The notes beneath the pieces are model-generated. The model searched no databases and was not told where the DNA came from. It worked only from the letters and a program-made list of their open reading frames with translations. Shown piece after piece: positions 44,744 through 53,655 of a stretch of 64,000 nucleotides of DNA. Both the position numbers and the translations under genes were made by a program. The stretch's first letter is position 1; each line of letters opens with the position of its first letter. Origin of the DNA: Arcicella sp038230735 (GTDB lineage: Bacteria; Bacteroidota; Bacteroidia; Cytophagales; Spirosomataceae); assembly GCA_038230735.1 (NCBI GenBank), contig JBBRMR010000019.1, forward strand, positions 7,130 through 71,129. The letters run 5' to 3'.

Positions 44744-44834
44744 TGTTGTCTGTGAAGACACCATAGTCGCCTTGTGTCTACAATTCCACCAATTTTTGAC
44801 TTTAACCCGACGGCTATAGTGAAGACACAGACAA
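44744..44834. repeat. Inverted-repeat element between mobA and miaA
   Basis: GTTGTCTGTG (44744-44753) and CACAGACAAC (44825-44834) are inverted, and GTGAAGACAC-like 10-mers are repeated directly next to each arm. The 160-base gap is otherwise without a gene. Confidence 0.5.
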
Positions 44835-44885
44835 CGACGGGAGAAAAATAGCTAATAACTAATCATCGATTCCATTTACCAAAAA

Positions 44886-45797
44886 TTGAAAAAAACGCTA
44901 ATAATAATAGCTGGTTCAACCGCCGTGGGCAAAACCGATTTATGCGTAAAAATCGCTAAACTCCTTGATACTGAGGTGGTTTCAGCGGATTCACGCCAGT
45001 TTTATCGTGAACTTGCCATCGGAACCGCCAAGCCGACTATCGGAGAAATGAATGGTGTAAAACATCATTTTATTGATTCTCATTCCATCCAAGATTACTA
45101 TTCTGTCGGAGATTTTGAGCGTGATTGCTTGAAAATTTTGGAAGAAATTTTTAAAAAAAAAGACGTTGCCATTCTTACGGGAGGTTCGGGGATGTTTATC
45201 AAAATGATTACGGATGGGATTGACGAAATGCCCGAAGCTAACTTAAATTTACGCCAAAAATTAGTCCAACGTCTTGAAAATGAAGGACTTGAATTATTAG
45301 CTGATGAATTAAAGCAATTCGACCCTGTATATTACGAACAAGTGGATATTCAAAATACGCAACGAGTTCTCAGGGCTTTGGAGGTTTGTATTTCAACGGG
45401 AAAACCGTTTTCCAGTTTCAGGAAAAATCAGAAAGTAGTACGACCTTTCAATATGTTAAAAATTGCTTTGGAACGCCCCCGTGAGGAATTATACGCCCGT
45501 ATCGACAAACGGATGGACATGATGTTAGAAAGTGGAATCGAAGCCGAAGCCAAATCTGTGATGGATTTTAGAGAACATTACGCCCTAAAAACCGTTGGAT
45601 ACCGAGAAATCTACGAATATTTAGACGGTGAATACGACCGTGATGAAATGATAAGATTACTAAAAAGAAATTCCCGAAGATACGCCAAACGCCAAATGAC
45701 ATGGTTCAAAAATCAAGACGAATTTCATTGGTTTGATGCGAAGGATGAAATAAGAATAATTGAATTTATCAAAGAGCAAATTGATTTTCGTAGATAA
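44886..45797 (+). CDS. miaA: tRNA dimethylallyltransferase
   Basis: 303 residues from a TTG start at 44886 (MKKTLIIIAGSTAVGKT). P-loop at residues 10-17, then SADSRQFYRELAIGTAKPT, GGSGMFIKMITDGID and DIQNTQRVLRALEV; the C-terminal KRNSRRYAKRQMTWFKNQ is also typical. It adds dimethylallyl to A37 of tRNAs reading UNN codons. No ATG occurs in frame before the P-loop, so a TTG start is required. Confidence 0.94.
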   Translation: MKKTLIIIAGSTAVGKTDLCVKIAKLLDTEVVSADSRQFYRELAIGTAKPTIGEMNGVKHHFIDSHSIQDYYSVGDFERDCLKILEEIFKKKDVAILTGGSGMFIKMITDGIDEMPEANLNLRQKLVQRLENEGLELLADELKQFDPVYYEQVDIQNTQRVLRALEVCISTGKPFSSFRKNQKVVRPFNMLKIALERPREELYARIDKRMDMMLESGIEAEAKSVMDFREHYALKTVGYREIYEYLDGEYDRDEMIRLLKRNSRRYAKRQMTWFKNQDEFHWFDAKDEIRIIEFIKEQIDFRR

Positions 45798-45799
45798 AG

Positions 45800-45904
45800 T
45801 AGACTACAGATTTTACTGATTAAGCGGATTTATATAGACTTTTAAATTGTATTCAATTGTGCGTCTCAGTGTAAATCTGTTAAATCTGTGTTATCCGTGG
45901 TCTA
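45800..45904. repeat. Intergenic GATT-type palindrome, copy 1
   Basis: Arms 45800-45832 and 45872-45904 pair at about 24 of 33 positions. Each arm is built from 11-base-spaced ACAGATT/CGGATT words. A second copy is at 48330-48408. It may form a long imperfect hairpin at the 3' end of miaA. Confidence 0.65.
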
Positions 45905-46000
45905 TTATTGCAAGTCTTTGCTGTACAAAACAAATGTAGCGAAACCCATAGAGCCTCGCTACACATCATCCTTAAACCAAAACTAAATAGATAAAACGTT

Positions 46001-46234
46001 TTAATTTCTTTGTTTGAGGAAGTACATAAGCACTTGCTCGCCCACATTATAAAAACGACTTTCTTTTATAATTATTACCTTCTTCTGAAAGTTCTGCACA
46101 TTACTTTTCACGGTTCTTTCTTTCCTTTCGCCTTTTTTCCCTGCCAATAAATTGTGTGGAAATCCCATTGCTGACGACTCATAATTTAAAGAAATCAATA
46201 AAAATAAAACGGTAAAAGTTATTAAAGTTTTCAT
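46001..46234 (-). CDS. Small exported protein of unknown function
   Basis: 77 residues. MKTLITFTVLFLLISLNYESSA is a good signal peptide. The mature part is basic (KKGERKERTVKSNVQNFQKKVIIIKES). No family is recognised. The flanking 45905-46000 and 46235-46345 segments hold nothing obvious. Confidence 0.5.
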   Translation of the reverse strand: MKTLITFTVLFLLISLNYESSAMGFPHNLLAGKKGERKERTVKSNVQNFQKKVIIIKESRFYNVGEQVLMYFLKQRN

Positions 46235-46345
46235 CGTGTGATGTTGTTTTGAAGGTTTAATATATAAGTCGCAAATGTGGTTTCTGAATTACAATACAAA
46301 GATAAGTGTTTAATTAGGTACTATGCAATACATAATACCTTAAAT

Positions 46346-46378
46346 TTTGTTAAATCTGTATAAAGGGTAATATCTTTG
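46346..46378 (+). promoter_or_regulatory. Consensus Bacteroidota promoter without an adjacent gene
   Basis: TTTG (46346-46349), a 21-base spacer and TATCTTTG (46371-46378) fit the housekeeping consensus very well. The next gene on this strand starts 400 bases further on. Confidence 0.5.
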
Positions 46379-46384
46379 GATGAA

Positions 46385-46437
46385 TGGTTGGGTATTTTTA
46401 ATGAGATGCAGAAAGACTGTGAAACGTTGCATCTTTT
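46385..46437 (+). ncRNA. Candidate small RNA (about 53 nt)
   Basis: Predicted transcript from the promoter just upstream, ending in a 7-bp stem (AGATGCA at 46404-46410, TGCATCT at 46428-46434) followed by TTT. No peptide of note is encoded. The rest of the gap to 46782 is AT-rich. Alternatively it is simply the leader of the ALDH mRNA. Confidence 0.3.
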
Positions 46438-46782
46438 AACAATTAAAAATTAAATGATAAAAATTAAAAATTGGTTTCATTCCAAATTTTAAAATAGATT
46501 TTCATATTAAAATGAAATAATTTCCACAAAATTGAAAATATTTTTTCCCTGTAAAATACCATAACCTCTAATTTTAGCATAGCCTAAAATTTTTTGGGCT
46601 TAGAATAGTGATATTTCTTATCCTAATGATATATGACTCATAACGCTCTATTACTTGCAAATACGAGAAATCAAGCATAGCTTTCGGAATAATCAACATT
46701 CATTATCATTTTTCAGGAACGTTACTTTCTTAGAAAAATCTAAACGTCCTAATATTACTCCCCTTTGGGGCTGGGGGCTATC

Positions 46783-48312
46783 ATGCAAAATATTCTTTCT
46801 CGTTTAAATATATCCGCCATCAATCATGGCACCAGTACGGGGCTAAATTCTTGGTCTGCCGAAGGGGCGGAATTATTAGAATCTGACTCGCCAGTAGATG
46901 GTAAATTGATTGCTAAAGTTTATGTAACTACGCTCAATGATTATCAAAAAGTGATGGCAACAGCAACATCCGCTTTCAAAACTTGGCGAAACGTTCCTGC
47001 CCCTCGTCGGGGTGAAATTGTTCGGCAAATGGGCGATGCTTTTCGGCAAAACAAAGAACCTTTGGGACAATTGGTTTCCTACGAAATGGGTAAAAGTTTG
47101 CAAGAGGGTTTGGGCGAAGTGCAAGAAATTATTGACATCTGCGACTTTGCCGTGGGACTTTCTCGCCAGCTTTACGGACTCACCATGCACTCTGAACGCC
47201 CCCAACACCGAATGTATGAACAATATCATCCTTTGGGTGTGGTAGGCATTATTTCCGCCTTCAATTTCCCCGTTGCCGTTTGGTCGTGGAACGCTATGTT
47301 AGCATGGGTTTGTGGGGACGTATGCGTATGGAAACCTTCTGAAAAAACGCCTTTAACGGGTTTGGCTTGTCAGTATATTATTCAAGATGTTTTACGAAAA
47401 AATGAAGTTTCAGAAGGCGTATCATGTTTAATATCAGGAGATTATAGAGTTGGCGAATGGCTCACGACTGACAAAAGAATACCTTTGATTTCAGCCACGG
47501 GTTCTACTCGCATGGGTAAAATTGTAGGTTCGGCAGTAGCTTCAAGGATGGGCAGAAGTTTGTTGGAATTAGGAGGAAATAATGCCATCATCATCACCGA
47601 AAATGCCGATTTAAACATTGCCATTCCAGCCGTTATTTTTGGGGCAGTTGGTACGGCTGGGCAACGTTGTACTTCCACCCGAAGACTGATAATTCATGAA
47701 TCTATTTACGAATCAGTCAAAGAAAAATTGGTCAAAGCATACAGTCAATTACGCATTGGAAATCCTTTGGATATCAATAATCACGTAGGTCCGCTGATTG
47801 ACCCAAAGGCGGTAATTGCCTACGTTTCAGCCGCCCATGAAGTGAAAGAAGAAGGGGGAAGTTTGTTAATTGAGGAAGAAATTTTGGAAGGAAAAGGCTT
47901 TGAATCAGGCTGTTATGTAAAACCCTGCATTGGTGAAGTTGAACCAAATTTTAAAATAGTAAAACACGAAACCTTCGCTCCAATTTTGTACATTATGAAA
48001 TACAAAACCTTAGAAGAAGCCCTCGAAATTCAGAATAATGTGCCACAGGGTTTATCATCTTCTATTTTTACCTTGAACATGCGAGAAGCCGAGCATTTTT
48101 TATCAGTAAACGGCTCAGATTGTGGAATCGCCAATGTGAATATTGGTACGTCAGGGGCAGAAATTGGTGGTGCTTTTGGAGGCGAAAAAGATACGGGCGG
48201 AGGCAGAGAATCTGGCTCAGATGCTTGGAAAGCCTATATGCGAAGACAAACCAATACCATCAATTACGGAACACAATTACCTCTGGCTCAGGGGATTAAG
48301 TTTGATTTTTAA
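46783..48312 (+). CDS. Aldehyde dehydrogenase of the ALDH7 family (piperideine-6-carboxylate/aminoadipate semialdehyde dehydrogenase)
   Basis: From the ATG at 46783 (MQNILSRLNISAINHG) the protein has 509 residues, the family's normal length. The catalytic Cys is C296 (GQRCTSTRR) and the general base Glu is in LLELGGNNAI. VAVWSWNAMLAWVCGD, IPLISATGSTRMGK and GGGRESGSDAWKAYMRRQTN are ALDH7 features. The reaction would be oxidation of 2-aminoadipate 6-semialdehyde to 2-aminoadipate. The two following genes on the strand are HglS-like and saccharopine dehydrogenase-like, supporting lysine catabolism. Confidence 0.88.
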   Translation: MQNILSRLNISAINHGTSTGLNSWSAEGAELLESDSPVDGKLIAKVYVTTLNDYQKVMATATSAFKTWRNVPAPRRGEIVRQMGDAFRQNKEPLGQLVSYEMGKSLQEGLGEVQEIIDICDFAVGLSRQLYGLTMHSERPQHRMYEQYHPLGVVGIISAFNFPVAVWSWNAMLAWVCGDVCVWKPSEKTPLTGLACQYIIQDVLRKNEVSEGVSCLISGDYRVGEWLTTDKRIPLISATGSTRMGKIVGSAVASRMGRSLLELGGNNAIIITENADLNIAIPAVIFGAVGTAGQRCTSTRRLIIHESIYESVKEKLVKAYSQLRIGNPLDINNHVGPLIDPKAVIAYVSAAHEVKEEGGSLLIEEEILEGKGFESGCYVKPCIGEVEPNFKIVKHETFAPILYIMKYKTLEEALEIQNNVPQGLSSSIFTLNMREAEHFLSVNGSDCGIANVNIGTSGAEIGGAFGGEKDTGGGRESGSDAWKAYMRRQTNTINYGTQLPLAQGIKFDF

Positions 48313-48329
48313 AAGAAGGGCAAAATATC

Positions 48330-48408
48330 AGACTACAGATTTAACGGATTGTACAGATTTTATTATTTTATCTGTGTAAATCCGTAAAATCTGTATAATC
48401 CGTGATCT
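48330..48408. repeat. Intergenic GATT-type palindrome, copy 2
   Basis: The left arm (AGACTACAGATTTAACGG... from 48330) and right arm (ending ...AATCCGTGATCT at 48408) pair imperfectly; it is clearly related to 45800-45904. It lies in the gap between the ALDH and DUF1338 genes. Confidence 0.65.
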
Positions 48409-48449
48409 AATTTCAAAGTCCATTATCTCAATATAATTTATCTCAATAA

Positions 48450-49367
48450 ATGAAAACACAAGAAAACATCACACAATCCCTCATGGAGAGGCTCTGGGAG
48501 GGATATTACCAACGAGTACATTACGCTCAACAATATGCTGACATGGTAAAAGCGGAGGGCGGAAATGTGGTAAATGACCACTGTGCTTTCCGAACGTTCA
48601 ATACCTACACGGGCAAACAACCTGCGGGAATCCCTGCCATTTCAGAGGTTTTAGAGGCTTTGGGATATGAGAAAATTTCACCCTATTCTTTTCCCTCAAA
48701 ACACTTGAATTCCTTTCATTATCAACATCCAACTAATATCAATTTCCCCAAGTTTTTTGTAACGCAATTGGAGGTAAAAAATCTTTCCGAAGAAACACAA
48801 AATCTTATTGACGAAGCTGTAAAAGATACGCTTGATGTATTAGCGGGTGAACCTCGGCAATTGTTGGCAACCCTCAAACAAAACAAAGAACTCATTGGTG
48901 CTGAGGCAGATAGATTAGTGGACGCTTTGGTAAAATTCTTTGCTCGCCCTTGGCAACCCGCTAAACGTGAAACGATTTTAGCCGTAAATAAGGAATCTCA
49001 ATTTGCCGCTTGGACTTTGCTTCATGGCAATTCTGTTAATCATTTCACGGCGTATATCAATCATCAAAATGTACCCGCTTGGGGCGATATTGAACAAACA
49101 ATGGCAGTTTTGAAAGAGGCAGGGATTCCGATAAAACCAGAAATTGAAGGGGCGAAAGGCAGTAAACTTCGCCAGAGTTCTACCCAAGCCATTGACGAAG
49201 ATTGCCCCGTGATGGAAACTGACGGAAGCATGGGAACACTCCGTTGGTCTTATGCTTATTATGAATTGGCTGAACGTGGGTATCTTGAAACCGATGGCAA
49301 GCAAGTTTGGTTTGATGGATTTTTAGGCGAGCAAGCTACTAATTTATTTGAAATCACGAAGAGGTAA
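48450..49367 (+). CDS. DUF1338 protein, 2-oxoadipate dioxygenase/decarboxylase (HglS-like)
   Basis: 305 residues. The HglS/YdcJ metal triad appears as H44 (VVNDHCAFRTF), H198 (VNHFTAYINH) and E272 (YYELAERGY). Other family motifs are PSKHLNSFHYQHP and VMETDGSMGTLRWSYAYYELAERGY. HglS converts 2-oxoadipate to 2-hydroxyglutarate with Fe(II) and O2, completing the D-lysine route in Pseudomonas; it is shorter here than the about 460-aa Pseudomonas form. Context (ALDH7, saccharopine dehydrogenase) supports a lysine degradative role. Confidence 0.85.
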   Translation: MKTQENITQSLMERLWEGYYQRVHYAQQYADMVKAEGGNVVNDHCAFRTFNTYTGKQPAGIPAISEVLEALGYEKISPYSFPSKHLNSFHYQHPTNINFPKFFVTQLEVKNLSEETQNLIDEAVKDTLDVLAGEPRQLLATLKQNKELIGAEADRLVDALVKFFARPWQPAKRETILAVNKESQFAAWTLLHGNSVNHFTAYINHQNVPAWGDIEQTMAVLKEAGIPIKPEIEGAKGSKLRQSSTQAIDEDCPVMETDGSMGTLRWSYAYYELAERGYLETDGKQVWFDGFLGEQATNLFEITKR

Positions 49368-49398
49368 GCGCCAAAAAAATGTCTGAGGCTGTCAGATT

Positions 49399-49485
49399 GG
49401 TAGAGACAAGGTACTGCCTTGTCTCTACCGTGTCCGTTTTACGCACAAATTGGACGTTAATTAGATAAGGCAGTGCCTTGTCTCT
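49399..49485. repeat. REP-like double palindrome
   Basis: Arms 49399-49411 and 49417-49429 (GGTAGAGACAAGG / CCTTGTCTCTACC) form a perfect 13-bp hairpin. A partial second copy (AAGGCA ... TGCCTT ... GTCTCT) is at 49467-49485. It lies between the DUF1338 and saccharopine dehydrogenase genes. Confidence 0.7.
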
Positions 49486-49561
49486 GCATTATCCTGATGA
49501 TTATGGATGATTTTAGACGCTAAATATTTAGGTATAATTTAACACTTCATCAACGAATTCA

Positions 49562-50617
49562 ATGAAAAATATATTAGTTATTGGCATGGGTAAAGTCGGC
49601 TCATTGGTTGGCACTTTATTGGCTAAACGTTTTACAGTAAAAGGCTTAGATAAAAATCTCGCCGCCATAGAACTACCTTTCGAGGTTATACAAGGCGATG
49701 TTTCGGATGTGGATTTATTGCAAAAATTGATTCCTCAATTCGATGCAGTGGTGTCGTGTATGCCTTATAATCTCAACTTGGCAATTGCTCAAATTGCCTA
49801 TCGGTCAGGCAAACATTATTTCGATTTGACGGAGGATGTGCCCACCACCAATGCCATCCGAGCCATGGCGGTACAGGGGAGTCAGGCAGTTTTAGCTCCT
49901 CAATGTGGACTTGCCCCTGGACTCATTGGTATCGTGGGGGCAGATTTAGCCAAACGTTTTACCAAATTACGAGACATCGAACTGCGGGTTGGGGCTTTGC
50001 CAAAATACCCGAACGGACTCTTGGGATATTCCTTTACGTGGTCGCCAGCGGGGGTAATAAATGAGTATTTGAACGACTGCGAGGTGATTCATAACGGAGC
50101 ATTGAAATTGGTTTCTGCCCTTGATGGTTTGGAACATATTAATATCGAAGGGAATGAATTTGAGGCATTTAGCACGTCGGGCGGACTCGGAACGATGTGC
50201 GAAACCTACGCTGGGCGAGTGGATACGCTCAATTACAAAACCATTCGCTATCCAGGACATGGTAAATTGATGAAATTTCTTTTGTACGAATTAATTCTAA
50301 AAAAACGTCGGGAATTAATTGAGGAAATCTTGACCGAAGCCAAACCACCCGTACAAGAGGATGTAGTGTATGTGTATGCAGTGGTGGAAGGTTGGAAAAA
50401 TCAATCTTTGGAAAGGGAAGAATTTTACCGGGCTTATTCTCCCAAAAACATTGACGGCAAGCATTGGCGAGCCATTTCGTGGACAACGGCAGCATCCATC
50501 GTGGCAGTTGTGGAAATGGTGGCGGACGGGAAATTGCCTCAAACGGGTTTTATTAAGCAAGAGGAAATTGATTTTGAGAAGTTTTTAGAGACGGAGACAG
50601 GAAAGTATTTTTTGTAA
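49562..50617 (+). CDS. Saccharopine dehydrogenase family protein
   Basis: 351 residues. N-terminal NAD(P) fold with ILVIGMGKVGSLVGTLLAKR, DAVVSCMPYNLNLAIAQIAYRSGKHYFDLTED, and LAPQCGLAPGLIGIVGADLAKR; the C-terminal domain has SWSPAGVINEYLN-type (FTWSPAGVINEYLND) and PGHGKLMKFLL. This is the lysine/saccharopine or carboxynorspermidine dehydrogenase family. With ALDH7 and HglS-type genes upstream, formation of aminoadipate semialdehyde (from saccharopine or by direct lysine oxidation) is the most likely job. Other members reduce polyamine precursors, so the assignment is by context. Confidence 0.84.
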   Translation: MKNILVIGMGKVGSLVGTLLAKRFTVKGLDKNLAAIELPFEVIQGDVSDVDLLQKLIPQFDAVVSCMPYNLNLAIAQIAYRSGKHYFDLTEDVPTTNAIRAMAVQGSQAVLAPQCGLAPGLIGIVGADLAKRFTKLRDIELRVGALPKYPNGLLGYSFTWSPAGVINEYLNDCEVIHNGALKLVSALDGLEHINIEGNEFEAFSTSGGLGTMCETYAGRVDTLNYKTIRYPGHGKLMKFLLYELILKKRRELIEEILTEAKPPVQEDVVYVYAVVEGWKNQSLEREEFYRAYSPKNIDGKHWRAISWTTAASIVAVVEMVADGKLPQTGFIKQEEIDFEKFLETETGKYFL

Positions 50618-50677
50618 GATTAAATTTTATATAATAAAAGTGATTGGTAAAAGGTCGAAAATTATCAAATGCTGAAG

Positions 50678-50727
50678 AAAATGGGTGTTATGTCAAAAGG
50701 ATTTCCTTTTGACATAACACCCATTTT
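50678..50727. terminator. Strong terminator after the lysine-catabolism genes
   Basis: A 24-bp perfect inverted repeat (50678-50701, 50704-50727) with a 2-base loop and flanking A4/T5 follows the saccharopine dehydrogenase gene. Confidence 0.85.
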
Positions 50728-50944
50728 TATGATTTTGCTAAAATATGGAGCCATTATATTCGGCAATGATGAATATTTTACACATTCAAAATCAATTTTA
50801 TGTAATTTTTTCTACACAATTTTAGATAAGTCTATTTTTTATGGTTGACTTAAGAGTATATTTTAGCATTGGCACAGAAATTTAAAATAATAGACTTATT
50901 GTATTAATCATTTTACTAACAGGAAATTCTAAACAATCAACAAA

Positions 50945-51085
50945 ATGGATTACAACACTAAAGCATCCGCACAAAGTAAGGATGCTAAGTCAGTAGATTC
51001 GAAATTGACAAGTACCAAAAATGGTACTTCTGGTTCAGGAAAAAAATCAACAACAGCAAAAAGGTCAAGTAGCAAAAGCAAATAA
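50945..51085 (+). CDS. Short Ser/Lys/Thr-rich peptide
   Basis: 46 residues (MDYNTKASAQSKDAKSVDSK...), ending in a tail composed of Ser, Lys, Thr and Gly (GSGKKSTTAKRSSSKSK), likely disordered and basic, with some likeness to histone-H1-like tails. The coding frame is clean and the ATG is preceded by an A-rich stretch. It lies 119 bases before the glycosyltransferase gene. Unknown function; could bind nucleic acid or be a stress peptide. Confidence 0.55.
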   Translation: MDYNTKASAQSKDAKSVDSKLTSTKNGTSGSGKKSTTAKRSSSKSK

Positions 51086-51204
51086 TTGCTAATGTGATTC
51101 GATTAGGGAAAGGCGAGAAAATTAAAATAGATTGCCTTTTCAGCTATCAATAAATCCCTACAAAACATTTTGAGCTATTTATCAACCTTTTAAAAATTTG
51201 TATC

Positions 51205-52311
51205 ATGGATTACACATTATACGACATTATCGTTTTTTCACATTTGCGATGGAATTTTGTTTATCAGAGACCTCAACACATTTTGTCAAGATTAGCTAAG
51301 TCTTACAATATTTTATTCGTAGAAGAACCTTTTCAGCATAACGCAGAGAATGAAAATACTTTTTCTATCCAGCAAGTGCTTCCCAATTTATCAGTTTTCA
51401 ACTCGCACGCTGAAAATATTGATTGTACTTTAAAATTATTGAAAGAGAAGTTAGGAAACCACGCCACCGAAACGGCTTGGTTTTATTCGCCATCATTTGT
51501 AAATGCTCTCAATATAATTTCTTTTAATAAAGTAATTTTCGATTGCATGGATGAATTGACATTATTCAAAAATGCCCCTCAGTCGTTAATTGAGCAGGAA
51601 AAACAATTATTATCAAAAAGTGATATTGTTTTTACGGGAGGCAAATCTCTTTATAGTGCCAAACAGGAGCATCATCATAATGTGCATTGTTTTCCAAGTT
51701 CGGTAGATAGAAAACATTTTGAAAAAGCACAAAACGGTATTAATGTTCCAGATGAAATGAATGCTTTTTCGGGCATAGTAGTGGGATACTATGGCGTTGT
51801 TGATGAAAGAATTGATTATGAATTATTAGAAAAAACTGCTCAGTTATGCCCCACTGTGGACTTTGTATTGATTGGCCCATTTGCCAAAGTAAATCCTGAT
51901 AGCTTGCCATCATTGTCAAACATTCATTTTTTAGGTATGCGTAATTATGAACAATTGCCCAATTATCTAAAAAGATTTGATATTGCAATGATGCCTTTCG
52001 CCATGAATGATGCCACAAAATTCATTAGTCCCACCAAGACTTTAGAATATATGGCGGGTGGCAAAAGTATTATTTCAACTCCAGTATATGACGTGGTACG
52101 TGATTACGACAAACAAATTGAAATAGTAGAAAATGCTGAACAATTCACTGCCGCTATTAATAAGCTGATATGCCAGCACAAGGCAAGTCATTATTTAAAA
52201 TATCAGGAAATTTTAGACCGCACTTCTTGGGATAATACTGTGAGCGAAATGCACAATCTGATGGAGCAATTAATTGTAGAAAATCAGTACGCTGAGGTAT
52301 TAGAGTTTTAA
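51205..52311 (+). CDS. GT4-type glycosyltransferase
   Basis: 368 residues. The N-terminal part (MDYTLYDIIVFSHLRWNFVYQRPQHILSRLAK) and VIFDCMDELTLFKNAP, VVGYYGVVDERIDYELL, DIAMMPFAMNDATKFISPTKTLEYMAGGKSIIST match glycosyltransferases of the GT-B fold. No signal peptide, so it acts in the cytoplasm. The adjacent GH-like gene suggests a small glycan module. Confidence 0.85.
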   Translation: MDYTLYDIIVFSHLRWNFVYQRPQHILSRLAKSYNILFVEEPFQHNAENENTFSIQQVLPNLSVFNSHAENIDCTLKLLKEKLGNHATETAWFYSPSFVNALNIISFNKVIFDCMDELTLFKNAPQSLIEQEKQLLSKSDIVFTGGKSLYSAKQEHHHNVHCFPSSVDRKHFEKAQNGINVPDEMNAFSGIVVGYYGVVDERIDYELLEKTAQLCPTVDFVLIGPFAKVNPDSLPSLSNIHFLGMRNYEQLPNYLKRFDIAMMPFAMNDATKFISPTKTLEYMAGGKSIISTPVYDVVRDYDKQIEIVENAEQFTAAINKLICQHKASHYLKYQEILDRTSWDNTVSEMHNLMEQLIVENQYAEVLEF

Positions 52312-52434
52312 CACATTATAGTAGATATCTCAACTTATCATCAATTGGTCAGCATTTTCGTTGACCAATTTTATGTTAATGGAAAATATTTTGAGAGATA
52401 AATGACAACATTCTAAACTTTTTAAATAACAAAA

Positions 52435-53577
52435 ATGAACTTTCAATCTTTTTTTATGGGTGGTTTCGAGTGTGCAGACCACATCAATCGTGCTGGCATT
52501 AGAGTGAACCTTTTGAAAGAAACCGACCATCACCATCAAGTATTTCATGATTATCAATTGTTAAAAAATGTTGGAATCACCACCGTCAGAGAAGGAATTT
52601 GTTGGAGTGAGGTGGAAAAGATACCTTATCAATACGATTTTTCGGAAGTAAAGAATAGAATCTTAGTTGCTAATCAATTGGGAATTCAGCAACTTTGGGA
52701 CATCTGCCATTTTGGTTATCCCTCAGACATGATGCCTACGCATCCGCTTTTTGCAGACCGTTTTTCAAAATTATGTGCTGCCTTTGCTCGTTTTTATACT
52801 GAACATTCAGATACCAATTTATTTGTAGTACCCATCAATGAAATTAGTTTTTTGTCTTGGCATTCGGGTGATGTCAGGGGAACAGTTCCTTTTGCCGTAA
52901 ATTCAGGATTCGATATCAAATATCATTTATGCAAAGCCGCCATCAAAGGTATTGAAGCCCTCAAAATGGTGAATCCCAATTGCAGAATTATGACAATTGA
53001 ACCCTTGATAAAAATTCACCCAAATTATGAAACGGGTGAAATTGAATATATTGAAGCTTATAATGAGAATCAATATCAAGCTATGGATATGATTGGCGGT
53101 AGTATCTGTCCTGAATTAGGAGGAAGACCCGAATATTTGGATATTATTGGCGTAAATTATTATTACAATAATCAGTGGATTCATAATGGCATAAAACTGG
53201 ATTGGCCCAATGGACATCATCAATACATGAATTTTTCTAAATTATTGATTGATGTAAAAAACCGATACAATCGCCCCATTATTATTTCAGAAACGGGACA
53301 TTTTGGCGATTTGCGAGATTTGTGGTTGGAAGAAATAACCAACGAATGTTTGGAGGCAATGCAAGCAGGCGTAAACTTGCAAGGAATGTGTATTTATCCA
53401 GTTTTGGATCGTCCAGATTGGGATGACTTAACCGATTATTGCCAATGTGGTTTGTGGGATTTAGATGAAAATAAGCAAAGAATTCCTTACCAGCCATATT
53501 TAGATACTTTGGCTGATTGTATAGAAAGTGTGAAGGAATTTTCAATAGAGGGGGAGTTTGTACATCAGGCTACTTAG
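52435..53577 (+). CDS. Clan GH-A glycosidase-like protein (beta-glucosidase type)
   Basis: 380 residues, no signal peptide. Candidate acid/base E136 (PINEISFLSW) and nucleophile E286 (ISETGHFGD) lie after strands 4 and 7 as in GH1-type enzymes. TTVREGICWSEVEKIPYQYDFS and IIGVNYYYNNQWIHNG are typical barrel segments. The usual GH1 length is about 450, so this is a reduced form. With the preceding glycosyltransferase it may remodel an intracellular glycan; substrate is unknown. Confidence 0.8.
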   Translation: MNFQSFFMGGFECADHINRAGIRVNLLKETDHHHQVFHDYQLLKNVGITTVREGICWSEVEKIPYQYDFSEVKNRILVANQLGIQQLWDICHFGYPSDMMPTHPLFADRFSKLCAAFARFYTEHSDTNLFVVPINEISFLSWHSGDVRGTVPFAVNSGFDIKYHLCKAAIKGIEALKMVNPNCRIMTIEPLIKIHPNYETGEIEYIEAYNENQYQAMDMIGGSICPELGGRPEYLDIIGVNYYYNNQWIHNGIKLDWPNGHHQYMNFSKLLIDVKNRYNRPIIISETGHFGDLRDLWLEEITNECLEAMQAGVNLQGMCIYPVLDRPDWDDLTDYCQCGLWDLDENKQRIPYQPYLDTLADCIESVKEFSIEGEFVHQAT

Positions 53578-53655
53578 TGATAAAATTGTAATATAATAAT
53601 TTATTTTTTGATTTGACCGACAATTATAATTTAAACTTCATTTGTTGATACCATT

